Shown: in pieces, positions 54,405 to 64,000 of the stretch
Layout: each line of letters begins with the position of its first letter
Position numbering within the stretch: the stretch's first letter is position 1
From: Burkholderia sp. Bp8992
GTDB lineage: Bacteria > Pseudomonadota > Gammaproteobacteria > Burkholderiales > Burkholderiaceae
Direction of reading: 5' to 3'
DNA: 64,000 nucleotides
Assembly: GCF_003853705.1 (NCBI RefSeq)
Contig: NZ_QTQI01000014.1
Coordinates: 124,001-188,000 of the forward strand
Notes under the pieces: generated by a model
The model's database searches: none
What the model saw: the letters and a program-made list of their open reading frames with translations, nothing else
What the model was told of the DNA's origin: nothing
Position numbers and translations under genes: made by a program

Positions 54405-55328
54405 TCAGACCTTCGTCAGCCAGTGCGCGTACTTCGCGTTCTTGCCCGACACGATATCGAAAAACGCCGACTGGAGCTTTTCCGTGACGGGGCCGCGCGC
54501 GCCGCTGCCGATCGTGCGGTTGTCGAGCTCGCGGATCGGCGTGACTTCAGCGGCCGTGCCGGTGAAGAACGCCTCGTCGGCCGTGTAGACCTCGTCGCGC
54601 GTGATGCGCTTCTCGATGACCTCGATGCCGGCGTCCTTCGCGATCGTGATGACCGTATCGCGCGTGATGCCGTCGAGGCACGACGACAGGTCGGGCGTGT
54701 ACAGCTTGCCGTTGTTCACGAGGAAGAAGTTCTCGCCCGAGCCTTCCGACACGTAGCCGTCGACGTCGAGCAGCAGCGCTTCGTCGTAGCCGTCGGCGGT
54801 CGCTTCCTGGTTCGCCAGGATCGAGTTCACGTACCAGCCCGACGCCTTCGCGCGCACCATCGACACGTTCACGTGGTGGCGCGTGAACGACGACGTCTTC
54901 ACGCGGATGCCCTTCGCGAGGCCGTCTTCGCCGAGGTATGCGCCCCACGGCCACGCGGCGATCGCGACGTGGATCGTGTTGCCTTTCGCGGCCACGCCGA
55001 GCTTTTCCGAGCCGACCCAGATGATCGGGCGCAGGTAGCCCGAGTCGAGCTGGTTCTCGCGCACGACCGCGAGCTGCGCGGCTTCGAGCGTCTCGCGGTC
55101 GAACGGCACGTCCATCTGGAAGATCTTCGCCGAATTCAGCAGACGTTTCGTGTGCTCCGGCAGGCGGAAGATCGAGGTGCTGCCGTCGGCCGCCTTGTAC
55201 GCGCGCACGCCCTCGAAGACGCCCATGCCGTAGTGCAGCGTGTGGGTCAGGACGTGGATCTTGGCGTCGCGCCAGTCGATCAGCTTGCCGTCCATCCAGA
55301 TCTTGCCGTCGCGGTCGGCCATTGACAT
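54405..55328 (-). CDS. ilvE: Branched-chain amino acid aminotransferase
   Basis: A 307-aa, normal-length fold-type IV aminotransferase. The PLP lysine is Lys161 (VRAKASGWYVNSILANQEA). Other marks are LHYGMGVFEGVRAY at the start, YVSEGSGENFFLVNNG and the C-terminal EVTPIRELDNRTIG. It moves the amino group between glutamate and the 2-oxo acids of Leu, Ile and Val. Divergent azlCD, a branched-chain amino acid exporter, starts 195 nt away, so the two share a regulatory region of related function. Confidence 0.96.
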   Translation of the reverse strand: MSMADRDGKIWMDGKLIDWRDAKIHVLTHTLHYGMGVFEGVRAYKAADGSTSIFRLPEHTKRLLNSAKIFQMDVPFDRETLEAAQLAVVRENQLDSGYLRPIIWVGSEKLGVAAKGNTIHVAIAAWPWGAYLGEDGLAKGIRVKTSSFTRHHVNVSMVRAKASGWYVNSILANQEATADGYDEALLLDVDGYVSEGSGENFFLVNNGKLYTPDLSSCLDGITRDTVITIAKDAGIEVIEKRITRDEVYTADEAFFTGTAAEVTPIRELDNRTIGSGARGPVTEKLQSAFFDIVSGKNAKYAHWLTKV

Positions 55329-55522
55329 AGATTTCTCCTGGGATGCGGTTGTATGCAGCGTTGAGCCGGAAAGACGCTTATTTTAGCGTCATTTGGCGGC
55401 GATCCGGTCGGTCGGCACAGGGGCGGCGCTATAATCGCCCGGTACCGATTCCAATAACGACGGGACGTACCGGCAGGAGGCGCCGGCGCCCCGACGAACC
55501 GCCCGCTGCGGCCCGCTTTCCC

Positions 55523-56278
55523 ATGCTCGCTCGATTGTCCGCCACCGACCGCTTCGCGCTGATCCAGGGCGCGCGCGACTATTCCCCGACATTGATGGCG
55601 ATCCTGTCCTGGGGCCTCGTCACCGGCATCGCGATGAGCAAGTCGGTCATGACGCTCGGGCAGGCGAGCGCGATGTCGATCTTCGTCTACGCGGGCTCGT
55701 CGCAGCTCGCGGTGCTGCCGCTCCTCGCGGCGAAGCTGCCGATCTGGACCGTGCTGCTTACGGCCGCGATGGTCAACATGCGCTTCGTGATCTTCAGCGC
55801 CGGGCTGGCGCCCCATTTTTCCTACCTGCCGCTGTGGCGGCGCCTCGCGATCGGCTATTTCAACGGCGACGTGATCTACCTGCTGTTCCAGAAACAGGGC
55901 TTTGCCTACGGCCACGTGCCGGGCAAGGAAGCGTATTTCTGGGGGATGGCGCTCGCGAGCTGGGCATCGTGGCAGGTGTCGTCGCTCGCCGGCATCCTGC
56001 TCGCGAGCTTCTTCCCCGCGAGCTGGGGGCTGGAACTGGCCGGCACGCTCGCGCTGATCCCGATCATGGTGTCGGCGGTCGCGAACCGCTCGACGCTCGC
56101 GGCCGTTGCCGTCGCGGGCATCGTGTCGCTGATCGCGTTCGACCTGCCGTACCGGCTTGCGCTGCCGCTCGCGGTGCTCGCCGCGCTCGCGGCCGGCTGC
56201 ACGGCCGACTTCTTCGTCGAACGGGCCGACTGGCGGCGCATCCGTACCGAAACCGTGCACGAAAAGGAAATTGAATGA
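55523..56278 (+). CDS. azlC: AzlC-family branched-chain amino acid exporter, large subunit
   Basis: A 251-aa membrane protein of about seven to eight segments. AzlC/BrnF marks: GARDYSPTLMAILSWGLVTG, FVYAGSSQLAVLPLLAA and VNMRFVIFSAGLAPHF. With the small AzlD protein it exports Leu, Ile, Val or Met. ATG 55523 begins the conserved part. The stop overlaps the azlD start (ATGA at 56275-56278). Confidence 0.92.
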   Translation: MLARLSATDRFALIQGARDYSPTLMAILSWGLVTGIAMSKSVMTLGQASAMSIFVYAGSSQLAVLPLLAAKLPIWTVLLTAAMVNMRFVIFSAGLAPHFSYLPLWRRLAIGYFNGDVIYLLFQKQGFAYGHVPGKEAYFWGMALASWASWQVSSLAGILLASFFPASWGLELAGTLALIPIMVSAVANRSTLAAVAVAGIVSLIAFDLPYRLALPLAVLAALAAGCTADFFVERADWRRIRTETVHEKEIE

Positions 56279-56598
56279 GCGCGACGGAGATCTGGATCGT
56301 CATCATCGGGATGACGGTCGTCACGGCCGTCACGCGCGCGCTGTTCCTGATCGGCGGCGAGCGCACCGTGCAGCCCGAACGCGCGCAGCGCGCGCTGCGC
56401 TACGCGCCGGCGGCCGCGCTGGTCGCCGTCGTGCTGCCCGACGTGCTCGAAACGCCGGCCGGGCTGTCGTTCGCGTTGTCCAACCATCCGTTCTACGCGG
56501 CGCTCGCCGGCCTCGGCTGGTTCTTGTGGCGGCGCAGCATGCTCGGCACGATCGTCGTCGGGATGCTCGTGTTCACCGCCCTGCGCCTGGTCTTCTGA
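56275..56598 (+). CDS. azlD: AzlD-family branched-chain amino acid exporter, small subunit
   Basis: A 107-aa protein with three to four hydrophobic segments (EIWIVIIGMTVVTAVTRALF; RYAPAAALVAVVLPDVLETP; LGTIVVGMLVFTALRLVF). Size and pairing with AzlC are diagnostic. It is translationally coupled to azlC by a four-base overlap. Confidence 0.92.
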   Translation: MSATEIWIVIIGMTVVTAVTRALFLIGGERTVQPERAQRALRYAPAAALVAVVLPDVLETPAGLSFALSNHPFYAALAGLGWFLWRRSMLGTIVVGMLVFTALRLVF

Positions 56599-56877
56599 TG
56601 AGCCGCCGCTCCGGCCTGCCGGGCGCCGGCTGCTCGCGCCCATGCATTGCTGCGCTGCGGCAACGTGTCCGCTGCCGCGTGCGATCCCAAATAGGCGGAA
56701 TTCGCCGCCCGCGGGTCAGTCTGCCGGGTGGATCGGCTAGAATGCCCGTTCGAGATTTTTTACCCGTGCGCGTCATGCGAACCGCCAGCCACGGCCGCAT
56801 CCGGCGCCCTTTCGCGGCAGCCCGCGCACGTCCAGCGTGAACCCCCTTTCCCCATCCACTACTTCAATTTGTCCAAC

Positions 56878-58074
56878 ATGAGCCAAGTCAAGCGTCTTAC
56901 CGACCTGATCGCCGCCGGCCAGCTCGCCGGCAAGCGGGTGTTCATCCGCGCCGACCTGAACGTCCCGCAGGACGACCAGGGCAACATCACCGAAGACACG
57001 CGCGTGCGTGCGTCCGTGCCGGCCATCCAGGCCGCGCTCGACGCCGGCGCGGCCGTGATGGTCACGTCGCACCTCGGCCGTCCGACCGAAGGCGAATTCA
57101 AGCCGGAAGACTCGCTCGCACCGGTCGCGAAACGCCTCGCCGAATTGCTCGGCCGTGACGTGCCGCTGGTGTCGAACTGGGTCGAGAACGGCGTGAACGT
57201 CGCGCCGGGCCAGGTCGTGCTGCTCGAGAACTGCCGCGTCAACAAGGGCGAGAAGAAGAATTCGGACGAGCTCGCCCAGAAGATGGCGAAGCTCTGCGAC
57301 GTGTACGTGAACGACGCGTTCGGCACCGCGCACCGCGCGGAAGCGACCACCCACGGGATCGCGAAGTACGCGCCGGTCGCATGCGCGGGCCCGCTGCTGG
57401 CCGCCGAACTCGACGCGCTCGGCAAGGCGCTCGGCAACCCGGCGCGCCCGCTGGTGGCGATCGTCGCGGGCTCGAAGGTGTCGACCAAGCTGACCATCCT
57501 GAAGTCGCTGGCCGGCAAGGTCGACCAGCTGATCGTCGGCGGCGGCATCGCCAACACGTTCATGCTCGCGGCCGGCCTGTCGATCGGCAAGTCGCTCGCG
57601 GAAGCCGACCTCGTCAACGAGGCGAAGGCGATCATCGACGAAGCGCGCGAGCGCGGCGCGTCGGTGCCGATCCCGACCGACGTCGTTACCGCGAAGGAAT
57701 TCTCGCCGACGGCCGTGGCCACGGTGAAGCAGGTCGCCGACATCGAAGCGGACGACATGATCCTCGACATCGGCCCGGATACCGCCAAGGCGCTCGCGAG
57801 CCAGCTCGAGAAGGCCGGCACGATCGTGTGGAACGGCCCGGTCGGCGTGTTCGAGTTCGACCAGTTCGGCAACGGCACCAGGACGCTCGCCGACGCGATC
57901 GCCAAATCGTCCGCGTTCTCGATCGCGGGCGGCGGCGACACGCTCGCGGCCATCGCGAAGTACGGCATCCACGACCAGGTCAGCTACATCTCGACGGGCG
58001 GCGGCGCCTTCCTCGAGTTCCTCGAAGGGAAGAAGCTGCCGGCGGTGGAAGTGCTCGAAACGCGGGCGGCCTGA
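56878..58074 (+). CDS. pgk: Phosphoglycerate kinase
   Basis: A 398-aa, normal-length PGK. The N-terminal substrate domain has [32 protein letters not shown] and [14 protein letters not shown]. The nucleotide domain has [20 protein letters not shown] and the end motif [16 protein letters not shown]. It makes 3-phosphoglycerate and ATP from 1,3-bisphosphoglycerate. ATG 56878 is the family start; the frame is open upstream to 56728 without conservation. Confidence 0.98.
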   Translation: MSQVKRLTDLIAAGQLAGKRVFIRADLNVPQDDQGNITEDTRVRASVPAIQAALDAGAAVMVTSHLGRPTEGEFKPEDSLAPVAKRLAELLGRDVPLVSNWVENGVNVAPGQVVLLENCRVNKGEKKNSDELAQKMAKLCDVYVNDAFGTAHRAEATTHGIAKYAPVACAGPLLAAELDALGKALGNPARPLVAIVAGSKVSTKLTILKSLAGKVDQLIVGGGIANTFMLAAGLSIGKSLAEADLVNEAKAIIDEARERGASVPIPTDVVTAKEFSPTAVATVKQVADIEADDMILDIGPDTAKALASQLEKAGTIVWNGPVGVFEFDQFGNGTRTLADAIAKSSAFSIAGGGDTLAAIAKYGIHDQVSYISTGGGAFLEFLEGKKLPAVEVLETRAA

Positions 58075-58358
58075 GCGTGGCGGCGCGCGCAGGGGTGACG
58101 AAGGCCGCGCGCTCCGCGAAAGCGGAGCAGCCGGCCGGCGCGGGCAAGCGCAAACGCGCGCCCGCGCGGGCGAACACCGCCCCGCGCGCACCGGCGGCTG
58201 CCGGCGACGCGGCCGCACTGCACCACGAGATTCAGAACAAAGCGATGCCGGGCGCAAGCACCGGCACGCCCCCCGGAACGGCCGCCGCTGGGCCCGCCGC
58301 TTCCGGCTCTCGCAGCGTTTCACCCAGCGCATCCACCTTGATCCAGATGAGGAGTTTC
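58075..58358. other. pgk-pyk spacer, open in the pyk frame
   Basis: No gene is recognised. The pyk frame stays open through this whole spacer and would add up to about 90 residues rich in Ala, Lys, Arg and Pro (from a GTG near 58077). The bias fits high-GC noncoding DNA, but a disordered extension cannot be fully excluded. The GAGGAG site at 58349-58354 points to pyk starting at 58359. Confidence 0.5.
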
Positions 58359-59795
58359 ATGCAGCGCGCCACCAAGATAGTCGCCACGATCGGCCCGGCT
58401 TCCAGTTCGCCGGAGATTCTGCTGCAGATGATGCAGGCGGGCCTCGACGTCGTGCGGCTCAATTTTTCGCACGGTACGGCCGACGATCACCGCCAGCGCG
58501 CCGAGATGGTGCGCGAGGCCGCCCGCAAGGTTGGCCGCGAGATCGCGATCATGGCCGACCTCCAGGGCCCGAAGATCCGCGTCGGCAAGTTCGAGAACGG
58601 CAAGACCACGCTCGTGCCGGGGCAGCCGTTCATCCTCGACGCCGCCTGCGAACTCGGCAACGACGAGCGCGTCGGCCTCGACTACAAGGAACTGCCGCGC
58701 GACCTGCGGCCGGGCGACCTGCTGCTGCTGAACGACGGCCTGATCGTGCTGACCGTCGAGCGCGTGCTCGGCGACGAGATCCACACGATCGTCAAGGTGG
58801 GCGGCGAGCTGTCGAACAACAAGGGGATCAACCGCCAGGGCGGCGGCCTGTCGGCGCCGGCGCTGACCGCGAAGGACATGGAAGACATCCGCACCGCGAT
58901 GTCGCTCGGCGCGGACCTGGTGGCGGTGTCGTTCCCGAAGAACGCGACCGACATGGAAATGGCGCGCCAGCTCGCGAACATCGCGGGCGCGCCGTACGGC
59001 ATCAAGCCGAAGATGATCGCGAAGATCGAGCGCGCGGAAGCGATCCCGGCGCTGCAGAGCATCCTCGACGCATCCGACGGCATCATGGTCGCGCGCGGCG
59101 ACCTCGCGGTGGAAGTGGGCAACGCGGCCGTGCCGGCGCTGCAGAAGCGGATGATCCGGATGGCGCGCGAGTCGAACAAGCTCGTGATCACCGCGACGCA
59201 GATGATGGAATCGATGATCCACGCCCCCGTGCCGACCCGCGCGGAAGTGTCGGACGTCGCCAACGCGGTGCTCGACGGCACCGACGCTGTGATGCTGTCG
59301 GCCGAGACGGCCGCCGGCAAGTACCCGGTCGTCACGATCGAGACGATGGCGGCCGTCTGCGTCGAAGCGGAAAAGTCCGAAGAGGTCGAACTCGACAAGG
59401 ATTTCCTCGACCGCACGTTCACGCGAATCGACCAGTCGATCGCGATGGGCGCGCTGTTTACCGCGTACCACCTCGGCGCGAAGGCCATCATCGCGCTGAC
59501 CGAATCGGGCGCGACCGCGCTGTGGATGTCGCGTCACTACACGCACGTGCCGATCTTCGCGCTGACGCCGCGCGTCGGCAGCGAACGCACGATGGCGCTG
59601 TACCGCAACGTGACGCCGCTGCACGTCGACTTCAACAGCGACCGCGATTCGGCGCTGCAGGCAGCGCTCGAGATCGTCGTCAAGCAGGGCTACGTGCAGC
59701 ACGGCGACATGGTCGTGCTGACGGTCGGCGAGCCGATGGGGCAGGCGGGCGGCACCAACACGCTGAAGATCGTGCGGGTGGGCGAGCACTACTGA
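58359..59795 (+). CDS. pyk: Pyruvate kinase
   Basis: A 478-aa, normal-length pyruvate kinase starting [20 protein letters not shown]. It has the active-site parts [25 protein letters not shown] and [20 protein letters not shown] with the catalytic Lys, and the signature [12 protein letters not shown]. It makes pyruvate and ATP from phosphoenolpyruvate. The strong GAGGAG site sets the ATG at 58359. Its place after pgk and before fba gives a glycolytic cluster. Confidence 0.98.
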   Translation: MQRATKIVATIGPASSSPEILLQMMQAGLDVVRLNFSHGTADDHRQRAEMVREAARKVGREIAIMADLQGPKIRVGKFENGKTTLVPGQPFILDAACELGNDERVGLDYKELPRDLRPGDLLLLNDGLIVLTVERVLGDEIHTIVKVGGELSNNKGINRQGGGLSAPALTAKDMEDIRTAMSLGADLVAVSFPKNATDMEMARQLANIAGAPYGIKPKMIAKIERAEAIPALQSILDASDGIMVARGDLAVEVGNAAVPALQKRMIRMARESNKLVITATQMMESMIHAPVPTRAEVSDVANAVLDGTDAVMLSAETAAGKYPVVTIETMAAVCVEAEKSEEVELDKDFLDRTFTRIDQSIAMGALFTAYHLGAKAIIALTESGATALWMSRHYTHVPIFALTPRVGSERTMALYRNVTPLHVDFNSDRDSALQAALEIVVKQGYVQHGDMVVLTVGEPMGQAGGTNTLKIVRVGEHY

Positions 59796-59880
59796 GTCGA
59801 GCGCCGGCCGGGCATCGGGCCGGCCTCGTGGCCGTCCGTCCGGATCGGCTGAAAATCGATCTGGCACCGTTTTTTACCCG

Positions 59881-59919
59881 AAAGCCGCGTGGGGTCCGAA
59901 GCCCCGCGCGGCTTTTTTT
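59881..59919 (+). terminator. Rho-independent terminator after pyk
   Basis: A long stem (AAGCCGCG-GGGG with its complement CCCCGCGCGGCTT, loop TCCGAAG) is followed by seven T. It lies 85 nt after the pyk stop. The rest of the 320-base pyk-fba gap (59796-60115) has no gene and must hold the fba promoter. Confidence 0.93.
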
Positions 59920-60115
59920 CTCTTTTTTGCCCGCATTGTGCCGTGCGAACGTAACAAATTGCGAGCGGGCGCCACGGGGCGGTCGGAATCGGAGGCGCTT
60001 CGCGATAAAATGCGGCTATTCGACGCTCAGCCGCGCCGCGCCGCCCCGGTCCAACCGGGGCCGGCTGCCGCGCCGGCGTCAGGGCGCACCGGTTTTCATT
60101 CCAAGGAGTTCCACA

Positions 60116-61180
60116 ATGCCTCTCGTATCAATGCGTCAATTGCTGGACCACGCGGCAGAGCACGGTTACGGCCTGCCGGCCTTCAACGTGAACAATCTGG
60201 AGCAAGTCCAGGCGATCATGGCGGCGGCGGACCAGGTCGGCGCGCCCGTGATCATGCAGGCATCGGCCGGCGCGCGTAAGTATGCGGGCGAGCCGTTCCT
60301 GCGCCACCTGATCGAAGCAGCCGTCGAGTCGTACCCGCACATCCCGGTCGTGATGCACCAGGATCACGGCCAGTCGCCGGCAGTCTGTACGGCCGCGATC
60401 CGCAGCGGCTTCACGAGCGTGATGATGGACGGTTCGCTCGAAGCCGACGGCAAGACGGTCGCGTCGTACGAGTACAACGTCGACGTGTCGCGCAAGGTCG
60501 TCGAGATGGCGCACTCGATCGGCGTGACGGTCGAAGCCGAACTCGGCGTGCTCGGCTCGCTCGAGACGATGAAGGGCGACAAGGAAGACGGCCACGGCGC
60601 GGAAGGCACGATGACCCGCGAGCAGCTGCTGACCGATCCGGAGCAGGCCGCCGACTTCGTGAAGCTCACGCAGTGCGACGCGCTCGCGATCGCGATCGGT
60701 ACGTCGCACGGTGCGTACAAGTTCTCGAAGAAGCCGACGGGCGACATCCTGTCGATCCAGCGCATCAAGGAAATCCACGCGCGCATCCCGAACACGCACC
60801 TCGTGATGCACGGTTCGTCGTCGGTGCCGCAGGAGCTGCTGGCCGAGATCCGCGAATTCGGCGGCGACATGAAGGAAACCTACGGCGTGCCGGTCGAGGA
60901 AATCCAGGAAGGCATCAAGCACGGCGTGCGCAAGATCAACATCGACACCGACCTGCGTCTCGCGATCACCGGCGCGATCCGCCGCTACCTGTTCGAGAAC
61001 CCGGGCAAGTTCGATCCGCGCGACTACCTGAAGCCCGCGCGCGAAGCCGCGAAGCAGGTTTGCGTCGACCGTTACCTCGCGTTCGGCTGCGAAGGCCAGG
61101 CCGGCAAGATCAAGCCGGTATCGCTCGACAAGATCGCCGAGCAGTACAAGTCCGGCGCGCTCGCGCAGGTCGTGCGCTGA
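60116..61180 (+). CDS. fba: Class II fructose-bisphosphate aldolase (Calvin subtype)
   Basis: A 354-aa class II, zinc-dependent aldolase of the subtype common in beta-proteobacteria. It starts [20 protein letters not shown]. The catalytic Asp and zinc His are in [10 protein letters not shown]; further zinc ligands lie in [12 protein letters not shown] and [13 protein letters not shown], and [12 protein letters not shown] follows. It splits fructose-1,6-bisphosphate into the two triose phosphates. An AAGGAG site precedes ATG 60116. The long frame upstream of the ATG is noncoding. Confidence 0.97.
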   Translation: MPLVSMRQLLDHAAEHGYGLPAFNVNNLEQVQAIMAAADQVGAPVIMQASAGARKYAGEPFLRHLIEAAVESYPHIPVVMHQDHGQSPAVCTAAIRSGFTSVMMDGSLEADGKTVASYEYNVDVSRKVVEMAHSIGVTVEAELGVLGSLETMKGDKEDGHGAEGTMTREQLLTDPEQAADFVKLTQCDALAIAIGTSHGAYKFSKKPTGDILSIQRIKEIHARIPNTHLVMHGSSSVPQELLAEIREFGGDMKETYGVPVEEIQEGIKHGVRKINIDTDLRLAITGAIRRYLFENPGKFDPRDYLKPAREAAKQVCVDRYLAFGCEGQAGKIKPVSLDKIAEQYKSGALAQVVR

Positions 61181-61335
61181 GACTGTAGTACGATTGCCCC
61201 CGCCGCAAGGCCGGGGCTGGCCGCCCGGTTGCCGGATCTGATCCGGCCCCGGCAGCCGTTCCGTCCGGCCGAACGAGGGCCGGCCGGCAATCGCCGGGCG
61301 TTGTCGCCCGCCGGTTCGCCGACGTATTGCAAGAC

Positions 61336-61375
61336 CGCCGTTCCCGCCTGCCGCGGGGAACGGCGTTTCCCTTTT
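61336..61375 (+). terminator. Rho-independent terminator between fba and purC
   Basis: A 10-bp perfect stem (CGCCGTTCCC/GGGAACGGCG) with a 10-base loop is followed by TTTCCCTTTTT. It ends about 29 bases before the purC ATG, so purC transcription starts at or just after it, or reads through. Confidence 0.85.
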
Positions 61376-61403
61376 TGTTTGGCTCCTTATCTGCGAAAAG
61401 ACG

Positions 61404-62294
61404 ATGTCTACCCTTTACGAATCCACGCTCCGCTCGCTGCCGCTCCTCGGTCGCGGCAAGGTCCGCGATAACTACGCGGTCGGCAACGACAAGCTCCTGA
61501 TCGTCACGACCGACCGTCTGTCGGCATTCGACGTGGTGATGGGCGAGCCGATTCCGAACAAGGGCCGCGTGCTGAACCAGATGGCGAACTTCTGGTTCGA
61601 CAAGCTCGCGCACATCGTGCCGAACCACCTGACGGGCGACGCGCCGGAAGCGGTCGTCGCGGCCGACGAGGTCGAGCAGGTGAAGGGCCGCGGCGTGGTC
61701 GTCAAGCGCCTCGAGCCGATCATGATCGAAGCGGTCGTGCGCGGCTACCTGGCCGGCAGCGGCTGGAAGGAATACCAGGCGTCGGGCGCCGTGTGCGGCG
61801 TGCAGCTGCCGGAAGGCCTGCAGAACGCGCAGAAGCTGCCCGAGCCGATCTTCACGCCGGCCGCGAAGGCCGAGATGGGCGAGCACGACGAGAACATCAC
61901 GTTCGAGGAAACCGAGCGCCGCATCGGCACCGAGCTGGCCGCGACGATCCGCGACATCTCGATCAAGCTGTACAAGGAAGCGGCGGACTATGCGGCGACG
62001 CGCGGCATCATCATCGCCGACACGAAGTTCGAATTCGGCCTCGACAACCACGGCAAGCTGTACCTGATGGACGAAGTGCTGACGGCCGATTCGTCGCGCT
62101 TCTGGCCGGCCGACCAGTACGAAGTCGGCACGAACCCGCCGTCGTTCGACAAGCAGTTCGTGCGCGACTGGCTCGAGGCGCAGCCGTGGGGCAAGACGGC
62201 GCCGGCGCCGGCGCTGCCGGCCGACGTCGTCGAGAAGACTGCCGCGAAGTACCAGGAAGCGCTCGAGCGCATCACCGGCCAGTCGCTTGCCTGA
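61404..62294 (+). CDS. purC: Phosphoribosylaminoimidazole-succinocarboxamide synthase
   Basis: A 296-aa SAICAR synthase (plant/beta-proteobacterial length, longer than the 237 aa of E. coli). It has [56 protein letters not shown] and the signature [20 protein letters not shown]. It joins aspartate to CAIR in purine synthesis. It is followed by purE (15 nt) and purK, a purine operon. Confidence 0.97.
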   Translation: MSTLYESTLRSLPLLGRGKVRDNYAVGNDKLLIVTTDRLSAFDVVMGEPIPNKGRVLNQMANFWFDKLAHIVPNHLTGDAPEAVVAADEVEQVKGRGVVVKRLEPIMIEAVVRGYLAGSGWKEYQASGAVCGVQLPEGLQNAQKLPEPIFTPAAKAEMGEHDENITFEETERRIGTELAATIRDISIKLYKEAADYAATRGIIIADTKFEFGLDNHGKLYLMDEVLTADSSRFWPADQYEVGTNPPSFDKQFVRDWLEAQPWGKTAPAPALPADVVEKTAAKYQEALERITGQSLA

Positions 62295-62309
62295 TCGAGG
62301 AAAGGAACA

Positions 62310-62831
62310 ATGAGCGAAGTCCAGACTGCCCACACGCACAGTGCGCCGCTCGTCGGCGTGCTGATGGGTTCGAGTTCCGACTGGGACGTGATGAAGCACG
62401 CGGTCGCGATCCTGCAGGAATTCGGCGTACCGTACGAAGCGAAGGTCGTGTCCGCGCACCGGATGCCCGACGAGATGTTCGACTATGCGGAGAAGGCGCG
62501 CGAGCGCGGGCTGCGGGCGATCATCGCGGGCGCCGGCGGCGCCGCGCACCTGCCCGGCATGCTGGCCGCGAAGACCACGGTGCCCGTGCTCGGCGTGCCG
62601 GTCGCGAGCAAGTACCTGAAGGGCGTCGATTCGCTCCATTCGATCGTGCAGATGCCGAAGGGCGTGCCCGTCGCGACGTTCGCGATCGGCGAGGCCGGCG
62701 CCGCGAATGCCGCGCTGTTCGCCGTGTCGATCCTGTCCGGCCATTCGGTCGACTATGCGAACCGGCTCGCCGCGTTCCGCGTGCGGCAGAACGAAGCTGC
62801 GCACGCGATGGTGCTGCCGCCGCTGGAATGA
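62310..62831 (+). CDS. purE: N5-carboxyaminoimidazole ribonucleotide mutase
   Basis: A 173-aa class I PurE. It has [20 protein letters not shown], the active-site His in [26 protein letters not shown], and [20 protein letters not shown]. It turns N5-CAIR, the product of PurK, into CAIR, which PurC then uses. The pairing with purK downstream confirms class I. Confidence 0.97.
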   Translation: MSEVQTAHTHSAPLVGVLMGSSSDWDVMKHAVAILQEFGVPYEAKVVSAHRMPDEMFDYAEKARERGLRAIIAGAGGAAHLPGMLAAKTTVPVLGVPVASKYLKGVDSLHSIVQMPKGVPVATFAIGEAGAANAALFAVSILSGHSVDYANRLAAFRVRQNEAAHAMVLPPLE

Positions 62832-62921
62832 CGGCATGGCGCGCGGCCGCGCGACGCGGCCGGCGCCGGATTTTCCCACTGCGGCGGGCATTTCCGCGTT
62901 CCGCCGCGACCGACCACTGAC

Positions 62922-64000
62922 ATGACCGCAACTCCTGATTCCGTTTCCCCGATCCTGCCCGGCGCGTGGCTGGGCATGGTCGGCGGTGGCCAGCTCGGCC
63001 GCATGTTCTGCTTTGCCGCCCAGTCGATGGGTTATCGCGTCGCCGTGCTCGACCCCGATCCGACGAGCCCCGCCGGCGCGGTCGCCGACCGCCATCTGCG
63101 CGCGGCGTACGACGACGAAGCCGCGCTCGCCGAACTGGCCGATCTGTGCGACGCAGTGTCGACGGAGTTCGAGAACGTGCCGGCCGCGAGCCTCGATTTC
63201 CTCGCGCGCACGACGTTCGTCGCGCCTGCCGGCCGCTGCGTCGCGGTCGCGCAGGACCGGATCGCGGAGAAGCGCTTCATCGAGGCGTCGGGCGTGCCCG
63301 TCGCGCCGCACGTCGTGATCGAATCGTCGGCGGCGCTCGCCGCGCTCGACGATGCCGCGCTAGGCGCGGTGCTGCCGGGCATCCTGAAGACGGCGCGTCT
63401 CGGCTACGACGGCAAGGGCCAGGTGCGGGTGAGCACCGCGCAGGAAGCGCGCGACGCCCATGCGGCGCTCGGCGGCGTGCCGTGCGTGCTCGAGAAGCGC
63501 CTGCCGCTGAAATACGAAGTGTCGGCACTGATCGCGCGCGGCGCGGACGGCCGCTCGGCCGCCTTCCCGCTCGCGCAGAACGTGCACCACAACGGCATCC
63601 TCGCGCTGACGGTCGTGCCGGCGCCGGCCGCCGATGCCGCGCGCGTCGCAGAGGCGCAGCAGGCTGCCGTGCGGATCGCCGATACGCTCGGCTACGTCGG
63701 CGTGCTGTGCGTCGAATTCTTCGTGCTGGAAGACGGCTCGTTCGTCGCGAACGAAATGGCGCCGCGCCCGCACAACTCCGGCCACTACACGGTCGATGCG
63801 TGCGCAACGAGCCAGTTCGAGCAGCAGGTGCGCGCGATGACGCGCATGCCGCTCGGCAACCCGCGCCAGCATTCGCCGGCCGCGATGCTGAACATCCTCG
63901 GCGACGTGTGGTTCCCCGACGGGGCAGCGGCCGATGCCGTCACGCCGCCGTGGGACACGGTCGCTGCGATGCCGGCTGCGCACCTGCACCTGTACGGCAA
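62922..64000 (+). CDS. purK: N5-carboxyaminoimidazole ribonucleotide synthase (3' end cut by window)
   Basis: An ATP-grasp enzyme from ATG 62922, open to the window end (about 359 residues seen). It has [20 protein letters not shown] at the start, [17 protein letters not shown], the ATP-grasp lysine in [36 protein letters not shown] and the late signature [16 protein letters not shown]. It makes N5-CAIR from AIR, bicarbonate and ATP. About 40 residues of the C-terminus lie beyond the window. Confidence 0.96.
   Translation, partial: MTATPDSVSPILPGAWLGMVGGGQLGRMFCFAAQSMGYRVAVLDPDPTSPAGAVADRHLRAAYDDEAALAELADLCDAVSTEFENVPAASLDFLARTTFVAPAGRCVAVAQDRIAEKRFIEASGVPVAPHVVIESSAALAALDDAALGAVLPGILKTARLGYDGKGQVRVSTAQEARDAHAALGGVPCVLEKRLPLKYEVSALIARGADGRSAAFPLAQNVHHNGILALTVVPAPAADAARVAEAQQAAVRIADTLGYVGVLCVEFFVLEDGSFVANEMAPRPHNSGHYTVDACATSQFEQQVRAMTRMPLGNPRQHSPAAMLNILGDVWFPDGAAADAVTPPWDTVAAMPAAHLHLYG

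Noticed and set aside
61110-63311. 733-aa open frame on the minus strand over purC, purE and purK
   Set aside because: Shadow of three well-known genes; no recognisable motifs.

Overview
The window reads as chromosomal DNA of a Burkholderia, most likely of the Burkholderia cepacia complex (larger chromosome). The core is very GC-rich. It carries recA-recX, sucCD, a TerC protein, a type IV pilin next to a PglL-type oligosaccharyltransferase, moaC, waaF, ilvE, azlCD, pgk-pyk-fba and purCEK, in an arrangement I recall from B. cenocepacia. The species is inferred from gene content and order, not from a database search.

Layout. 1-9.7 kb: regulators, an MHS-type transporter with an amidase, a general porin, an orphan PAAR protein, a cupin, a divergent DJ-1/GlxA-like pair, a LysR regulator and a lipoprotein. 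10.2-28.0 kb: a foreign island of about 17.8 kb in the 3' end of a CAT-anticodon tRNA gene. It is bounded by a 26-bp direct repeat (10195-10220 and 27960-27985) and carries a matching pair of TTTGTACC sites inside each end. It has no integrase. An IS3-family element lies where one would be expected.

The island cargo looks like a multi-system defence island: (i) a leftward pair encoding a double-HKD phospholipase D-fold protein and a 599-aa partner; (ii) a rightward four-gene cluster (HELLH putative metallopeptidase, small acidic Cys-rich protein, 493-aa and 108-aa unknowns); (iii) a complete ABC-3C system whose effector has an Mrr-like nuclease domain, with middle component and ABC ATPase; (iv) a tightly coupled pair of a winged-helix-like protein and a PD-(D/E)xK nuclease; (v) a 2-oxoglutarate/Fe(II) oxygenase-like protein. 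Systems i, ii and iv are the best candidates for something undescribed. Several gaps in the island look like decayed coding DNA.

28-41 kb: core genes. A second MHS transporter and a two-component system lie on the minus strand. recA follows with an SOS box over its -10 element, then recX (with a long N-terminal extension), sucCD, terC, pilA and pglL. 41.9-48.2 kb: a type VI secretion cargo module on the minus strand: vgrG, a probable effector gene overlapping it by 8 nt, and two tandem paralogous Asp-box-repeat proteins that look like duplicated immunity genes. 48.3-64 kb: moaC, an M48 peptidase, a YheT-like hydrolase cluster, waaF, a small zinc protein, ilvE, azlCD, pgk, pyk, fba, purC, purE and a purK cut by the window end.

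No rRNA genes, CRISPR arrays or replication origins were seen. Long open frames antisense to core genes are high-GC shadows and are omitted.
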